This document shows positions 18,814 through 28,300 of a stretch of 43,632 nt of DNA, in pieces. The position numbers and the translations under genes are program-made. The first letter of the stretch is position 1, and each line of letters starts with the position of its first letter. Under the pieces are notes generated by a model, which saw only the letters and a list, made by a program, of their open reading frames with translations, did not search any database and was not told the origin of the DNA. The DNA comes from Mesorhizobium intechi (lineage in GTDB: Bacteria > Pseudomonadota > Alphaproteobacteria > Rhizobiales > Rhizobiaceae): the NCBI RefSeq assembly GCF_002879535.1, contig NZ_PNOT02000134.1:1-43632 (forward strand), in the 5' to 3' direction.

Positions 18814-19488
18814 ATGCCTGAGGTCATTTTCACCGGTCCGGCCGGCCGCCTGGAGGGACGCTACCAGCCCTCCAAGGAAAAGAGCGCGCCGATCGCCATC
18901 GTCTTGCATCCGCATCCGCAGTTCGGCGGCACGATGAACAACAAGATCGTCTACGACCTCTTCTATATGTTCCAGAAGCGCGATTTCACCACGCTGCGTT
19001 TCAATTTCCGCGGCATCGGCCGCAGCCAGGGCGAATTCGACCACGGCACCGGCGAGTTGTCGGACGCAGCCGCCGCACTCGATTGGGTCCAGTCGCTGCA
19101 CCCGGATTCCAAGAGCTGCTGGGTCGCCGGCTATTCTTTCGGCTCGTGGATCGGCATGCAGCTTTTGATGCGCCGGCCGGAGATCGAGGGCTTCATCTCG
19201 ATCGCGCCCCAGCCCAACACCTATGACTTCTCGTTCCTGGCGCCCTGCCCGTCATCGGGCCTGATCATCCATGGCGATGCCGACAAGGTGGCGCCGCCGA
19301 AGGATGTGCAAGGCCTGGTCGACAAGTTGCACACGCAGAAGGGCATCACCATCACGCAGAAGACCCTGCCCGGCGCCAACCATTTCTTCGCCAACCACGC
19401 CGATCTTTTGATCGAGGAGTGCGCTGACTATCTCGATCGCCGGCTGGCGGGCGAATTGTCCGATCCGCGGCCCAAGCGGCTGAGATAA
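18814..19488 (+). CDS. Alpha/beta hydrolase
   Basis: The protein of 224 residues has the alpha/beta hydrolase fold. VLHPHPQFGGTMNNK holds the oxyanion region, and RFNFRGIGRSQGEF follows. The nucleophile elbow is AGYSFGSWIG with Ser at about residue 112; IIHGDADKVAPP carries the acid and GANHFFANH the histidine. Substrate unknown; proteins like this are conserved in alphaproteobacteria. GGAG six bases before the ATG at 18814 fixes the start. It is divergent from sufS2 and 21 bases ahead of the PaiB-like gene, so those two may form a unit. Confidence 0.88.
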   Translation: MPEVIFTGPAGRLEGRYQPSKEKSAPIAIVLHPHPQFGGTMNNKIVYDLFYMFQKRDFTTLRFNFRGIGRSQGEFDHGTGELSDAAAALDWVQSLHPDSKSCWVAGYSFGSWIGMQLLMRRPEIEGFISIAPQPNTYDFSFLAPCPSSGLIIHGDADKVAPPKDVQGLVDKLHTQKGITITQKTLPGANHFFANHADLLIEECADYLDRRLAGELSDPRPKRLR

Positions 19489-19509
19489 CCAGGAAGGGCG
19501 CCAGCGCCG

Positions 19510-20160
19510 ATGTACGAGCCTCCCCATTTCCAGGAAACGCGGCCCGACGTGCTGCATGGACTGATCAGGGAGCATCCGCTCGGCATGCTGATCTCGAACG
19601 GGCCCGACGGCCCGGTCGCCAACGCCATTCCCTTCCTGCTCGACGCCGCGGCGGCGCCGAACGGCAGACTGCGGGCTCACCTGGCCAAGGCCAACCCGCA
19701 CTGGCGCCTCATCGCCGACAATCCGGCGTCGCCCGTGCTGATCGTCTTCCAGGGCGCCGACGCCTATGTGACGCCCTCCTGGTACGAGACCAAGCGCGAG
19801 ACCGGCAAGGTGGTGCCAACCTGGAATTATGCCATCGTGCAGGTGCGCGGCACCGCAAAGGTGATCGACGACCAGGAGTGGCTGGCACGGCAGATTGGCG
19901 ATCTGACCGCTTCCCAGGAAGGTCGCCGTGAGGCGCCCTGGGCAGTGACCGATGCGCCGCCGCCCTTCATCCAGTCGCAGATCAAGGGCATCATCGGGCT
20001 GGAGATCGAGATCAGCGAGATCCACGGCAAGTGGAAGGTCAGCCAGAACCGCCCCGTCGCCGATCGTGCCGGCGTGGCGCGGGGACTGGAAAGCGAGGTC
20101 GCCAACGCGTCCGACATGGCTCGCCTGGTAAAGTCCTACGGCGGCCTGGACAGCAATTAA
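19510..20160 (+). CDS. PaiB-like FMN-binding split-barrel protein
   Basis: The protein of 216 residues matches the PaiB family (FMN-binding negative transcriptional regulator in Bacillus). It starts MYEPPHFQETRPDVLHGLI; VIFQGADAYVTPSWYETK and VVPTWNYAIVQVRG line the flavin site, and IKGIIGLEIEISEIHGKWKV is the conserved C-terminal segment. The regulatory role in Bacillus need not apply here; the fold is that of flavin-dependent oxidoreductases. It follows the hydrolase gene by 21 bases. Confidence 0.9.
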   Translation: MYEPPHFQETRPDVLHGLIREHPLGMLISNGPDGPVANAIPFLLDAAAAPNGRLRAHLAKANPHWRLIADNPASPVLIVFQGADAYVTPSWYETKRETGKVVPTWNYAIVQVRGTAKVIDDQEWLARQIGDLTASQEGRREAPWAVTDAPPPFIQSQIKGIIGLEIEISEIHGKWKVSQNRPVADRAGVARGLESEVANASDMARLVKSYGGLDSN

Positions 20161-20172
20161 TCCGGCTTCGAC

Positions 20173-20988
20173 CTATCTTTCAGGAGCAATCAGCCGGAAC
20201 GATGCCTTGCGGACCGGCAACCCTGACGGCATCGGACGGAAGATGAAGCCGAGCCGGGCAAAGACCAGGCCGCAAGCCAGCGCGAAGGCGCAGCCAAGCC
20301 CGAAGCCGGCCACCGTATCGCTCGGATAGTGGGCGCCGACGAAAACCCTGGTCGAGGCGAGACAGGCGGTGATCACCAGGGCGATGTACCAACGCCGCGG
20401 AAACAAAAGCAGGAGCACGCCGAACACCCCCCCCATCGTCGTGGCATGGCCGGATGGAAAACCAGCGAAGCGCGCGTCAAAGGCGAAGGGGTGCAGGGCA
20501 AGAACACCAAAATCCTGGAAGTAGAGCGGGCGGGCCCGGCCGATCGCATATTTCAGGACGTTGACCAGCAGGCCCGACAGGCCGACGGCGCTCAGCACCA
20601 GAAAAGCCAGGCAAGTCCAGTTGTAGACGAGCATCAGCGACCGCCGTGAAAGGCTGCGCCAATCGGTCAGATTGGCCGCGACGAGCAGAAGCGCCGACGG
20701 GAGCAGGTACCAGCCACCGAGAGCGAACTGGGTCAGGAATTCAGCCAGCCCGGCTCCCGACCATTGGCCGTGGACCATCCCAGCCGGTGTATCGAGGCGA
20801 ACAAAGGCCGCCGCCGTCAGCAACACCCAAACGACGAGCCAGACCGGCCATGCGATGTTGGGGTAGCGCGCGGGACGAGCGGCAAAGCGCCTTCTCACGA
20901 TCTGCGTGGTGTCGCGAAAATTGCTCAGGGATCGGCGCCCTACCCCAAGGAGCCGACCGGAAACTGTAGGGCGCGATTTTACGAGCAT
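20173..20988 (-). CDS. PAP2-family membrane phosphatase (LpxE-like candidate)
   Basis: The protein of 271 residues has about six membrane spans and all three PAP2 motifs: KYAIGRARP (KX6RP), FPSGHATT (PSGH) and STRVFVGAHYPSD (SRX5HX3D, here starting STR). Family members remove phosphate from lipids at the periplasmic face, such as lipid A 1- or 4'-phosphate, undecaprenyl pyrophosphate or phosphatidylglycerol phosphate. It follows the GT39 gene by 45 bases on the same strand, which points to lipid A as substrate. The choice among these substrates is inference. Confidence 0.85.
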   Translation of the reverse strand: MLVKSRPTVSGRLLGVGRRSLSNFRDTTQIVRRRFAARPARYPNIAWPVWLVVWVLLTAAAFVRLDTPAGMVHGQWSGAGLAEFLTQFALGGWYLLPSALLLVAANLTDWRSLSRRSLMLVYNWTCLAFLVLSAVGLSGLLVNVLKYAIGRARPLYFQDFGVLALHPFAFDARFAGFPSGHATTMGGVFGVLLLLFPRRWYIALVITACLASTRVFVGAHYPSDTVAGFGLGCAFALACGLVFARLGFIFRPMPSGLPVRKASFRLIAPER

Positions 20989-21033
20989 TGGGAATTCGAC
21001 CCCATTGTTGTGGTCATGGGCATCGACGAGCCG

Positions 21034-22683
21034 TCATGGGACCACACGATAGAGACCGAGCGACAATTTGTCTCCCGACGAATAGTTGAAGCCATCGATC
21101 TCCGCGACCCGTTTCGCCGATTTGCCTTGCACCGACAGCATGCCATTCAGTTTCTGCTCGTCCTCGATCGGCGCCAGCCCCAGCGCGCAGGCAGGATCGG
21201 CAAGCAGATGCTGTGCGACGCCGCCGACATCGGTCAGCACCGTCTTGGTGCCGACCAGGAACACCAGGCTCGGCTCCTGATACCGCGCCGAGGCCAGCAC
21301 AGTCGTGTCGCAAGGCTTGTTGGCGAGTACCGCCTGCTTGATCGCCGGGCTCAGCCAGATCGGCTTCAGCGATGGGGCGATGACGCCGAACATCAAGGCA
21401 TAGGTGATGCCGGCGCAGGCGGCGGTGGCTCCGATGCGAGGCAGCGGCACCTGCAACTGCCGCGAAAAACCGAAATAGCCCGTGCCCAATGCGGCGGCCG
21501 CGGCCGGTATGCTCCACCAGGAGAAGCTGTGGGTGAGATAGATCGGCGCTCCGATGCAGACCGCCGCAAGGCCGAGGCTGACCACGACGAGGCCAAAGGC
21601 GGTGGACCACCACAGCCATTGCTGCCAGCGCTTGAGCGGTGCATTGGCGTCCTCGGGCGGCAATGTCAGCAGCCAGCCGATCAGCAGCGCCACGGCGGGA
21701 TATACCGGCAGCACATAATGCGGCAGCTTGGTCGGGATCAGTTCGAACACCAGCCAGAACGGAATGTACCAGGCGAGGCAGAAGCGCACCCTGACATCGT
21801 CGCGCAGACGGTTGATAGCCTGGAGGCCAGCGCCGACCGCGATCAGCCCGAACGGCCACATGAACAGCGAATAGGTCAGCATGTAGAAACCGGGCGGCAA
21901 GCCATGCGATTCCTCGCCCGACGCGACCTTGCCGAGCATGTCCTTGCCGACAGCCTGCTGCAGGAAAGCGCCGTGGCTTTTCCAGGTGATCGCTGCAAGC
22001 CAGGGCAGCGCGATCACCACGACCAGCAACAGGCCGCGTCCGACCCTGAGCTTCGACAGCCAGCGCCCGTCACGCTCGAAGGCGAACAGCACCGCGATGG
22101 TCAGCGCCGACAGCAGCGGCGCAATCGGGCCCTTGATGAGGATCGCCGCGCCTTGCGCGATCCAGAAGATCCACCAGAGATGGCCGGCGACCGGTTCGTT
22201 GCGGCGCGATGCGAGATAGATCTGCGCCAACGCGCCTTGCGCCGCCACGCAGCAGGCCAGCAGCATAGCATCGGTCTTGGCGTCGCGGCCCTCGAAGGCC
22301 GTGGCGAAGATCGCGGCCATCACCAGGCCGGCGGCGATACCGGCATTGGCGCCGAAAAGATTGGTCCCCGTCCAGGCGATCGCCAGCACGGCGATGGCAA
22401 TGCCCAGTGCCGAGATCGTGCGATAGACCCAGATCGGCGCCTCGGCGCCTTTGCCGCTCAGCGTCACCGCCGCCGATTGCAGCCAGTAGATGCCGATAGG
22501 CTTCTGGTAGCGCGAGGCCTCCTGGAAGCGGATATCGACATAGTCGCCGCTCTCGGCCATCTGCTTGGTCGCCTGGACGAAGCGCGACTCGTCACGGTCG
22601 ATCGGCGGCAGTGATGCCAGCCCCGAAAGCGTCATCACCATGCTGAACAGGAAGAGAAAAATGTAGTTCCTGTTCAACGCCAT
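21034..22683 (-). CDS. GT39/ArnT-like polytopic glycosyltransferase
   Basis: The protein of 549 residues has roughly twelve membrane spans and the GT39/GT83 layout. A first periplasmic loop carries LPPIDRDESRFVQATKQMAE with the acidic catalytic pair, followed by RYQKPIGIYWLQSAAV, which strongly resembles ArnT and rhizobial Rgt proteins. Such enzymes move a sugar from a polyprenyl phosphate carrier to lipid A or core at the periplasmic face: aminoarabinose for ArnT, galacturonic acid for RgtA-D. The soluble C-terminal part is about 120 residues. GAGG lies seven bases before the ATG. It sits 33 bases after the LAB_N gene. Confidence 0.88.
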   Translation of the reverse strand: MALNRNYIFLFLFSMVMTLSGLASLPPIDRDESRFVQATKQMAESGDYVDIRFQEASRYQKPIGIYWLQSAAVTLSGKGAEAPIWVYRTISALGIAIAVLAIAWTGTNLFGANAGIAAGLVMAAIFATAFEGRDAKTDAMLLACCVAAQGALAQIYLASRRNEPVAGHLWWIFWIAQGAAILIKGPIAPLLSALTIAVLFAFERDGRWLSKLRVGRGLLLVVVIALPWLAAITWKSHGAFLQQAVGKDMLGKVASGEESHGLPPGFYMLTYSLFMWPFGLIAVGAGLQAINRLRDDVRVRFCLAWYIPFWLVFELIPTKLPHYVLPVYPAVALLIGWLLTLPPEDANAPLKRWQQWLWWSTAFGLVVVSLGLAAVCIGAPIYLTHSFSWWSIPAAAAALGTGYFGFSRQLQVPLPRIGATAACAGITYALMFGVIAPSLKPIWLSPAIKQAVLANKPCDTTVLASARYQEPSLVFLVGTKTVLTDVGGVAQHLLADPACALGLAPIEDEQKLNGMLSVQGKSAKRVAEIDGFNYSSGDKLSLGLYRVVP

Positions 22684-22716
22684 GCATCAGCCTCTCTAAC
22701 CATTTTTGCGAAGCGC

Positions 22717-23049
22717 TCAATCGACCTTGGTCATCGCGGCCTTGCGCTCATTGGCGATCAGCCAGAGATTTCTGATGTAGATGAACATGCCCATGGCCTG
22801 GCCGGCGATGAACACCGGATCCTGGCGCTGGATGGCATAGATCAGAAGCAGGCCGCCGCCGAACAGGGAGAAGAACCAGAAGGCCACCGGCACGACGCTG
22901 CGCTTGGCCTTTTCCGAGGCGAGCCACTGCACGACGAAGCGCATGGTGAAGAAGAACTGCGCAACGAAGCCGAGCAGGATCCACGCATCGAATTGCTTGA
23001 TGAAAACCTGGTGAAGCCAGGTCCCCAGTTCCTGAAGCACGTTAAGCAC
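22717..23049 (-). CDS. Small LAB_N-domain membrane protein (RgtF-like)
   Basis: The protein has 110 residues with three membrane spans. LGFVAQFFFTMRFVVQWLAS, then EKAKRSVVPVAFWFFSLFGG and FIYIRNLWLI are the lipid-A-disaccharide synthase N-terminal (LAB_N) signature, here without any LpxB domain. Stand-alone LAB_N proteins accompany polyprenyl-phosphate sugar synthases and may help flip or present the lipid-linked sugar. The gene starts with GTG inside the end of the GT2 gene (8-base overlap), with GAGGA nine bases upstream, so coupling is likely. Confidence 0.85.
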   Translation of the reverse strand: MLNVLQELGTWLHQVFIKQFDAWILLGFVAQFFFTMRFVVQWLASEKAKRSVVPVAFWFFSLFGGGLLLIYAIQRQDPVFIAGQAMGMFIYIRNLWLIANERKAAMTKVD

Positions 23050-23809
23050 GCTTGATTTCCTCTACTTTTGGCATTCTGCGTCGCCGGCGGCGCAGCCACC
23101 AGACACCGCCGAGATCGAGCGCGCCCTGCAGGCCGCGGTCGAAAATGCCGTAATTCGACTTGCCGTAACGGCGCGAGCGGTCGACGACATCGCAATGCAC
23201 GACGCGATAGCCTTCCTGGATGACCAGGGCCGGGACGAAGCGATGCGTGCCGTCGAAGAAGGGCAGTTTGCGCAGGATATCGGTATGGACAGCCTTCAGG
23301 CCGCAGCCGGTATCACGCGTCTCGTCGTGCAGTATGGCGTTTCTCAGCCAGTTGGCGAAACGCGACGCCAGTTGCTTGACCTTGCTGTCGCGGCGCTTGA
23401 GGCGCTGCCCCTGCGCAGCGCCGAAATCAGGACCGGCCTGCCGCAAGGCGTCGACCAGCACCGGAATGTATTGCGGATCGTTCTGGCCGTCGCCGTCGAT
23501 CGTGGCGACGATGCCGCCGCGCGCCGCCCAGGCGCCCGAGCGCACCGAAAGGCTCTGGCCGGCGGATTTCTGGTGCCGCAATTCCCGCACCGGAAAAGAG
23601 CGAAGCGCGGACTGTTCGGCAAGCACGGCAGCAGTCTCGTCGGTCGAGCCGTCATTGACGATAATCAGTTCGAAGTCGCGCCCGGCCATCGCCGCCTCGA
23701 TCTCGTCGATCAAGAGCGGCAGGTTTGCCGCCTCGTTCCTGCAAGGAATGACGATGGATATCAATGCGTCCGGCATGTCGCGTCGGGGCTCTGTCGTCGA
23801 ATGTGGCAT
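23042..23809 (-). CDS. GT2 polyprenyl-phosphate glycosyltransferase (ArnC/RgtE/DPM-like)
   Basis: The protein of 255 residues is a GT-A fold transferase on the cytosolic side. ISIVIPCRNEAANLP, FELIIVNDGSTDET and ATIDGDGQNDPQY hold the nucleotide-sugar and metal ligands; DTGCGLKA and RRYGKSNYG are the typical downstream motifs of dolichyl- or undecaprenyl-phosphate sugar synthases. The usual C-terminal membrane helices of ArnC are missing, replaced by a very basic tail with seven Arg in a row region. The ATG at 23809 is used; 23776 is also possible. First gene of the four-gene lipid A set. Confidence 0.88.
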   Translation of the reverse strand: MPHSTTEPRRDMPDALISIVIPCRNEAANLPLLIDEIEAAMAGRDFELIIVNDGSTDETAAVLAEQSALRSFPVRELRHQKSAGQSLSVRSGAWAARGGIVATIDGDGQNDPQYIPVLVDALRQAGPDFGAAQGQRLKRRDSKVKQLASRFANWLRNAILHDETRDTGCGLKAVHTDILRKLPFFDGTHRFVPALVIQEGYRVVHCDVVDRSRRYGKSNYGIFDRGLQGALDLGGVWWLRRRRRRMPKVEEIKRA

Positions 23810-23974
23810 TGATGGGTGCCGTGCGGTGCCGCTCGAGGTCGTGGGCTGCAAGAACCTTTGGCGCGGCGCCTCATTACGCCAGCCGAAACGATGAAGCAAG
23901 CATTCGTGCCGTAAGGCGCGATGCACCGTTTCAACAACCGGTGATCGTCAGGAACTTATGATCCCTGGCGCAGA

Positions 23975-24017
23975 GGCAATCCGGCGCAAGACCGGATTCC
24001 ACTTTTGCTGATCGCGC
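23975..24017. repeat. Dispersed intergenic repeat, copy 2 (shortened)
   Basis: GGCAATCCGG, a seven-base loop and CCGGATT form a hairpin at 23978-23998, followed by CCACTTTTGCTG. This aligns with the repeat at 247-291 (GGCAAT, ACC, CACTTTT, CTG in the same order). It lies between the divergent GT2 and tyrS genes. Confidence 0.4.
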
Positions 24018-24084
24018 TTGGATGCTAAACGCGCCCGTTCACATATGCCCCGCCGGACGGGCGGACGCTTTCGGGAAAGAAAAC

Positions 24085-25338
24085 ATGCCTGCCTTCAAAT
24101 CCGATTTCCTGCGCACGATGAGCGAGCGCGGCTTCATACACCAGATTTCGGACGAGACCGGCCTCGACGAGCTTTTCGCCAAGGAAACGGTCACCGCCTA
24201 TGTGGGCTATGACGCCACCGCCACCAGCCTGCATATCGGCAATCTGATCTCGGCGACCATGCTTTACTGGCTGCAGGAAACCGGACATCGGCCGATCGCC
24301 CTGATGGGCGGCGGCACGTCGATGATCGGCGACCCGTCCTTCCGCGACGACCAGCGCAGCCTTTTGACGCCCGAGGCGATCGCCACCAACATTGAAGGCA
24401 TCAAGCGCATCTTCGGCCGCATCCTGCGCTTCGGCGACGGCCCCAACGACGCCATCATGGTCAACAATGCCGACTGGCTGATGAAGCTCAACTATGTCGA
24501 GTTCCTGCGCGACGTCGGCCGGCATTTCTCCGTCAACCGCATGCTGACCTTCGACAGCGTCAAGCTCAGGCTCGACCGCGAGCAATCGCTGTCGTTCCTG
24601 GAATTCAACTACATGATCCTGCAGGGCTATGATTTCGTCGAGCTCGCCCGGCGCCAGAACTGCCGCCTGCAGATGGGCGGATCGGACCAGTGGGGCAACA
24701 TCATCAATGGCGTCGATCTCGGCCATCGCATGGGCACCCCGCAGCTTTACGCCCTGACCACGCCGCTGCTGACGACATCGTCGGGCGCCAAGATGGGCAA
24801 GTCGGCGAAGGGTGCCGTATGGCTCAACGGCGACCTCTTCTCGCCCTATGATTTCTGGCAGTACTGGCGCAACACCGAGGACGCCGATGTCGAGCGCTTC
24901 CTGAAGATATTCACCCGCCTGCCTCTCGACGAAATCGCGCGCCTGGCCGCCCTCGGCGGCTCCGAGATCAACGAGGCCAAGAAGATTCTGGCTACGGAGA
25001 CGACAGCGATCGTCCACGGCCGCGAGGCGGCAGACCAGGCCGAGGAGACCGCCCGCAAGACCTTCGAGGAGGGCGCGCTCGCCGAGACATTGCCGACCGT
25101 CGAGGCCGACAAGGCAGCACTCGAAGCCGGCGTCGGCATCCTGTCGCTGCTGGTCGCTGCCGGGCTGGCATCGTCCAATGGCGAGGCGCGGCGCCACATA
25201 CAGGGCGGCGCGGTTCGCATCAACGACCAAGCGGTCAATGACGACCGCCGCATGGTCACTCTTCAGGATCTGAGTCCGGAAAACGTCGTAAAGCTTTCAT
25301 TGGGCAAGAAAAAACACGTTCTGGTGCGACCGGGCTGA
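24085..25338 (+). CDS. tyrS: Tyrosyl-tRNA synthetase
   Basis: This class I synthetase charges tRNA-Tyr. The protein has 417 residues. The HIGH motif is the HIGN of [10 protein letters not shown], the KMSKS equivalent is [12 protein letters not shown], and the tyrosine site [10 protein letters not shown] and [10 protein letters not shown] are clear. The C-terminal S4-like RNA-binding domain contains [24 protein letters not shown] before the ATG at 24085 fixes the start; the frame is open to 24022. It ends six bases from the convergent AsmA-like gene. Confidence 0.98.
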   Translation: MPAFKSDFLRTMSERGFIHQISDETGLDELFAKETVTAYVGYDATATSLHIGNLISATMLYWLQETGHRPIALMGGGTSMIGDPSFRDDQRSLLTPEAIATNIEGIKRIFGRILRFGDGPNDAIMVNNADWLMKLNYVEFLRDVGRHFSVNRMLTFDSVKLRLDREQSLSFLEFNYMILQGYDFVELARRQNCRLQMGGSDQWGNIINGVDLGHRMGTPQLYALTTPLLTTSSGAKMGKSAKGAVWLNGDLFSPYDFWQYWRNTEDADVERFLKIFTRLPLDEIARLAALGGSEINEAKKILATETTAIVHGREAADQAEETARKTFEEGALAETLPTVEADKAALEAGVGILSLLVAAGLASSNGEARRHIQGGAVRINDQAVNDDRRMVTLQDLSPENVVKLSLGKKKHVLVRPG

Positions 25339-25344
25339 GGTCGT

Positions 25345-28300
25345 TCATCGATATTCGAAGATCGACCTGAAGATGCCCGGCGCGATCACCGACAGCGGGT
25401 TGACGTCGAGCACGGGCTTGTTGGCATTGCCCCTGAGCCGATAGGTGACGCCGATCAGGCCGCGATCGCGACCATTGCCCAGCAGCGCGCCGACGATGGG
25501 CAATTCGCCGAAGATGCGGTTGAGGCCATAGACCGGCATGAAGGTACCGGTCATGTCCATATTGTTGTTCTGGTCGTAGAGGATGCCCTGGAACGTCGTG
25601 CCGATGCGCGGACCGCGCAGCACGCCATTGGCCAACTTCAGATAGCCGTTGCCTTTCTCGATCTCGGCATAACCTCGTTCGAACTTGACCCGCGATGTGT
25701 CGAGACTGCCCTTGACGGCCTGGTTGAGGCTGCGGTTGTCGCCGGCCGGCGTGGTCGAGACGATGGAGGCGAGCTTCGGTTCGTTGACGATGAAGAAGTT
25801 GCTGGTATCGACCTTGCCCTTCATAGGCCCGTCGCCGGCCCCCGTCAGCGCCAGCATGATCGAGCCGCCCTCCATGTGCTCGTAGACGTTCAGGAACCTC
25901 AGTATCGCGCCGGCGTCCGCTGACTTCACGTTGAGCGAGCGCCGGCCGTCCCCGGTTGTGTTGCTGATGGTGATGGCCGCGCCCGAACTCGCCGTGGCGC
26001 TGACCTTCAGCCCGTTCACCCTTGAGCCGGCCGCACTGTAGTCGAGCTTCAAATTGGACAGTTGCTCGTCATGGAAGCCGATGAGCTGCTCGACGTCGGC
26101 GCTGACGGAAATGTTGTCTGTTCCGGTCGTCTTGGTCGCGGTGTCCACATCGGACGTGAACTGCTTGATGAGCGAACGGGCGTCGAGCGCGTTGCCGTTT
26201 ATGTCGACGACGTAGCCCTTGCCCGAACGCTTCACCGAAATCGCGACATCGTCACCCCGGTTCAACGTGACCTTGCCGAACTTGGCAGACGACAGGGCGC
26301 CGTTGACCAGCACGATGCTACCGTCGATGGAGAATGTTTTGCCGTCGAGGTTGAAATCGGACAGTGTCGTGGTGTCGCCGGCCTTGGTCATGACGAAGGT
26401 GACGTTGGCGGGAACCCCTGCCCCCTTGCTCCAGCCGGCCCAGGGAATGTCCAGCCTTGCATTGGTCAGGTCGGCCGAGACGTTCTGGTTGCCGCCGCCG
26501 CTCTTGTCGATCGCGACCTTCACCGTTCCGCCAAGCATCGGCGTCAGGCCTGGCATGGCCGCCGCGCGGACCTTGTCGTCGAGCACCAGGGCCACCTTGC
26601 GACTGCGCGCCGGCCCATTGTCCGCCAACGGCTCGATAAGGTTGAGTTCGGCCGGAATGCCGTTGAGCGATGCCTTGGCGGAGATCACCGCCTTTTCGGC
26701 GTCGACGGTTATCGAGCCGTCGGCATCCGTCACGGCCTGTCCCTCGAACGGCTTGGCCAGCGACAGGCCGGTGTAGTCGAGCGACACCAGCCAGTCGAGC
26801 TTCGACGTATCGACGCCGGACTGCAGTGGAATATCCGCCCGGACATGGCCGGTGACGCTGCCGGACAAATCCTCCGGCAGGAAGCCGACATGGCGCATGG
26901 CGTTGATCGGCTCGTAGGAGGCGAGTTCGGCGACAGCCGGCGCCTCGCCCTCCACATCGATGTCGAGTGCGCCGATCACCGGCGGGCGGTTCGCCGCCTT
27001 GACCGCCAGCGTACCGTTGCTGGCCGCCACGGTGCGGCCGCTGGGCATGAAGACGGTGCCCGAGGAGAGCGAAATATCGACGTCATTGCCGTGGAAGGCG
27101 ACGACGCCGACCGCGTCGCGTATCGGCGGAATGCGGCCGGCCGTGTCAAAACGCGAGCCTTCGATCTGAAAGCGGCCGAACACCTCGTCGGCCGAAAGCG
27201 GCACGCCATTGCCGAGGCGACCCGGCACGACCTGGAACTGGAGATTGGCATCGACGACGCGGCCGCCAAACAGATTGTCCAGCACCCACAGCCGAGCGTT
27301 GCCGGCAGAGAACCAGGGCCACAGCTGCTTGACGTGCGAGACCGGCATGTCGTGAACGTTAAGCGCCAGATTGATACCGGGGGCCCTGCCGTCAACGAAC
27401 GCCACGGCCGCGGTGCCGAGTACCTCGCCGGCAGCGGCGGACCGAACCGCGATCTGCTCGGCCACCAATTTATGGCTCCTGGTCTGATAGACGCCGGCGA
27501 TGCGGGCGAGGAAAGTCAGCGCGGGCTCGGGCGATTCCGATGGCGCCAGGGTCGAACCGTCGCTGGTCAGGTCATAGCGGTAGGAGGGTTCCTCGCCCGC
27601 CGCCCCTGTCGCCGGCTTTGGCCCTATCGAGCCGCCAAAATTGAAAGAGGACCGGCCGGTCTTCAGCAGCAGCCTGTCGACCTGGATCTTGTTGCTGCCG
27701 TGGACAAGCGTCGCATCGACATCGACATCGGCCGGCAGCAAGCCGCGCGTGCCAAGATCGAGCACGGACCCGCTGGACGACACGGAGGCCGTCAGCCGTG
27801 ATTCAATGGTGCCGGATCCTTCCGCTCCGGTCAGTTTCAACGCGATCGCGCCCAGCTTGCCCGCGCTGGTGTCGTCGGCGGATGACAGATCGACGCTCGC
27901 GGTCAGCGCCGTCACGCGATGCGCTGCCACATCCCGCGTGGCGGAGGCGGCAACCGTGACCTTCCTGCCGTCGACATCCGCCTCTGAGGAAAACTCCACA
28001 GCGCCCGGCCCCGATTGTACGACCGTGGCGTCGGCGATCTTGACCAGCTTGATCGCCTCCGCGTCGGGCAGCACGAATTCGACATTGCTGACATCGATCC
28101 GGCGCAGCGAATCCTCCCGCACGGCGTCGAGCGCCCGATGGATGTTGCCGAACAGCGCATCCGACAGCCTTTCCGGATCGACGAGGCCGTCCTCATTGCG
28201 CAATTGAGCTGTCCAGTCGCCGCCGGACGGCATCGCCGCTACAACGATGTGAGCATCCGATATCCTGGCGCTGGTGAGCCGCACCTCTCCCCAAAGAAGC

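Noticed and set aside
20764..22614. 616-residue plus-strand open frame opposite the GT39 gene
   Set aside because: Entirely antisense to a clear membrane glycosyltransferase; sequence is low-complexity Arg/Gln/Asp/His.
26062..27801. 579-residue plus-strand open frame opposite the AsmA-like gene
   Set aside because: Antisense shadow; no domain, composition typical of reverse-complement frames.
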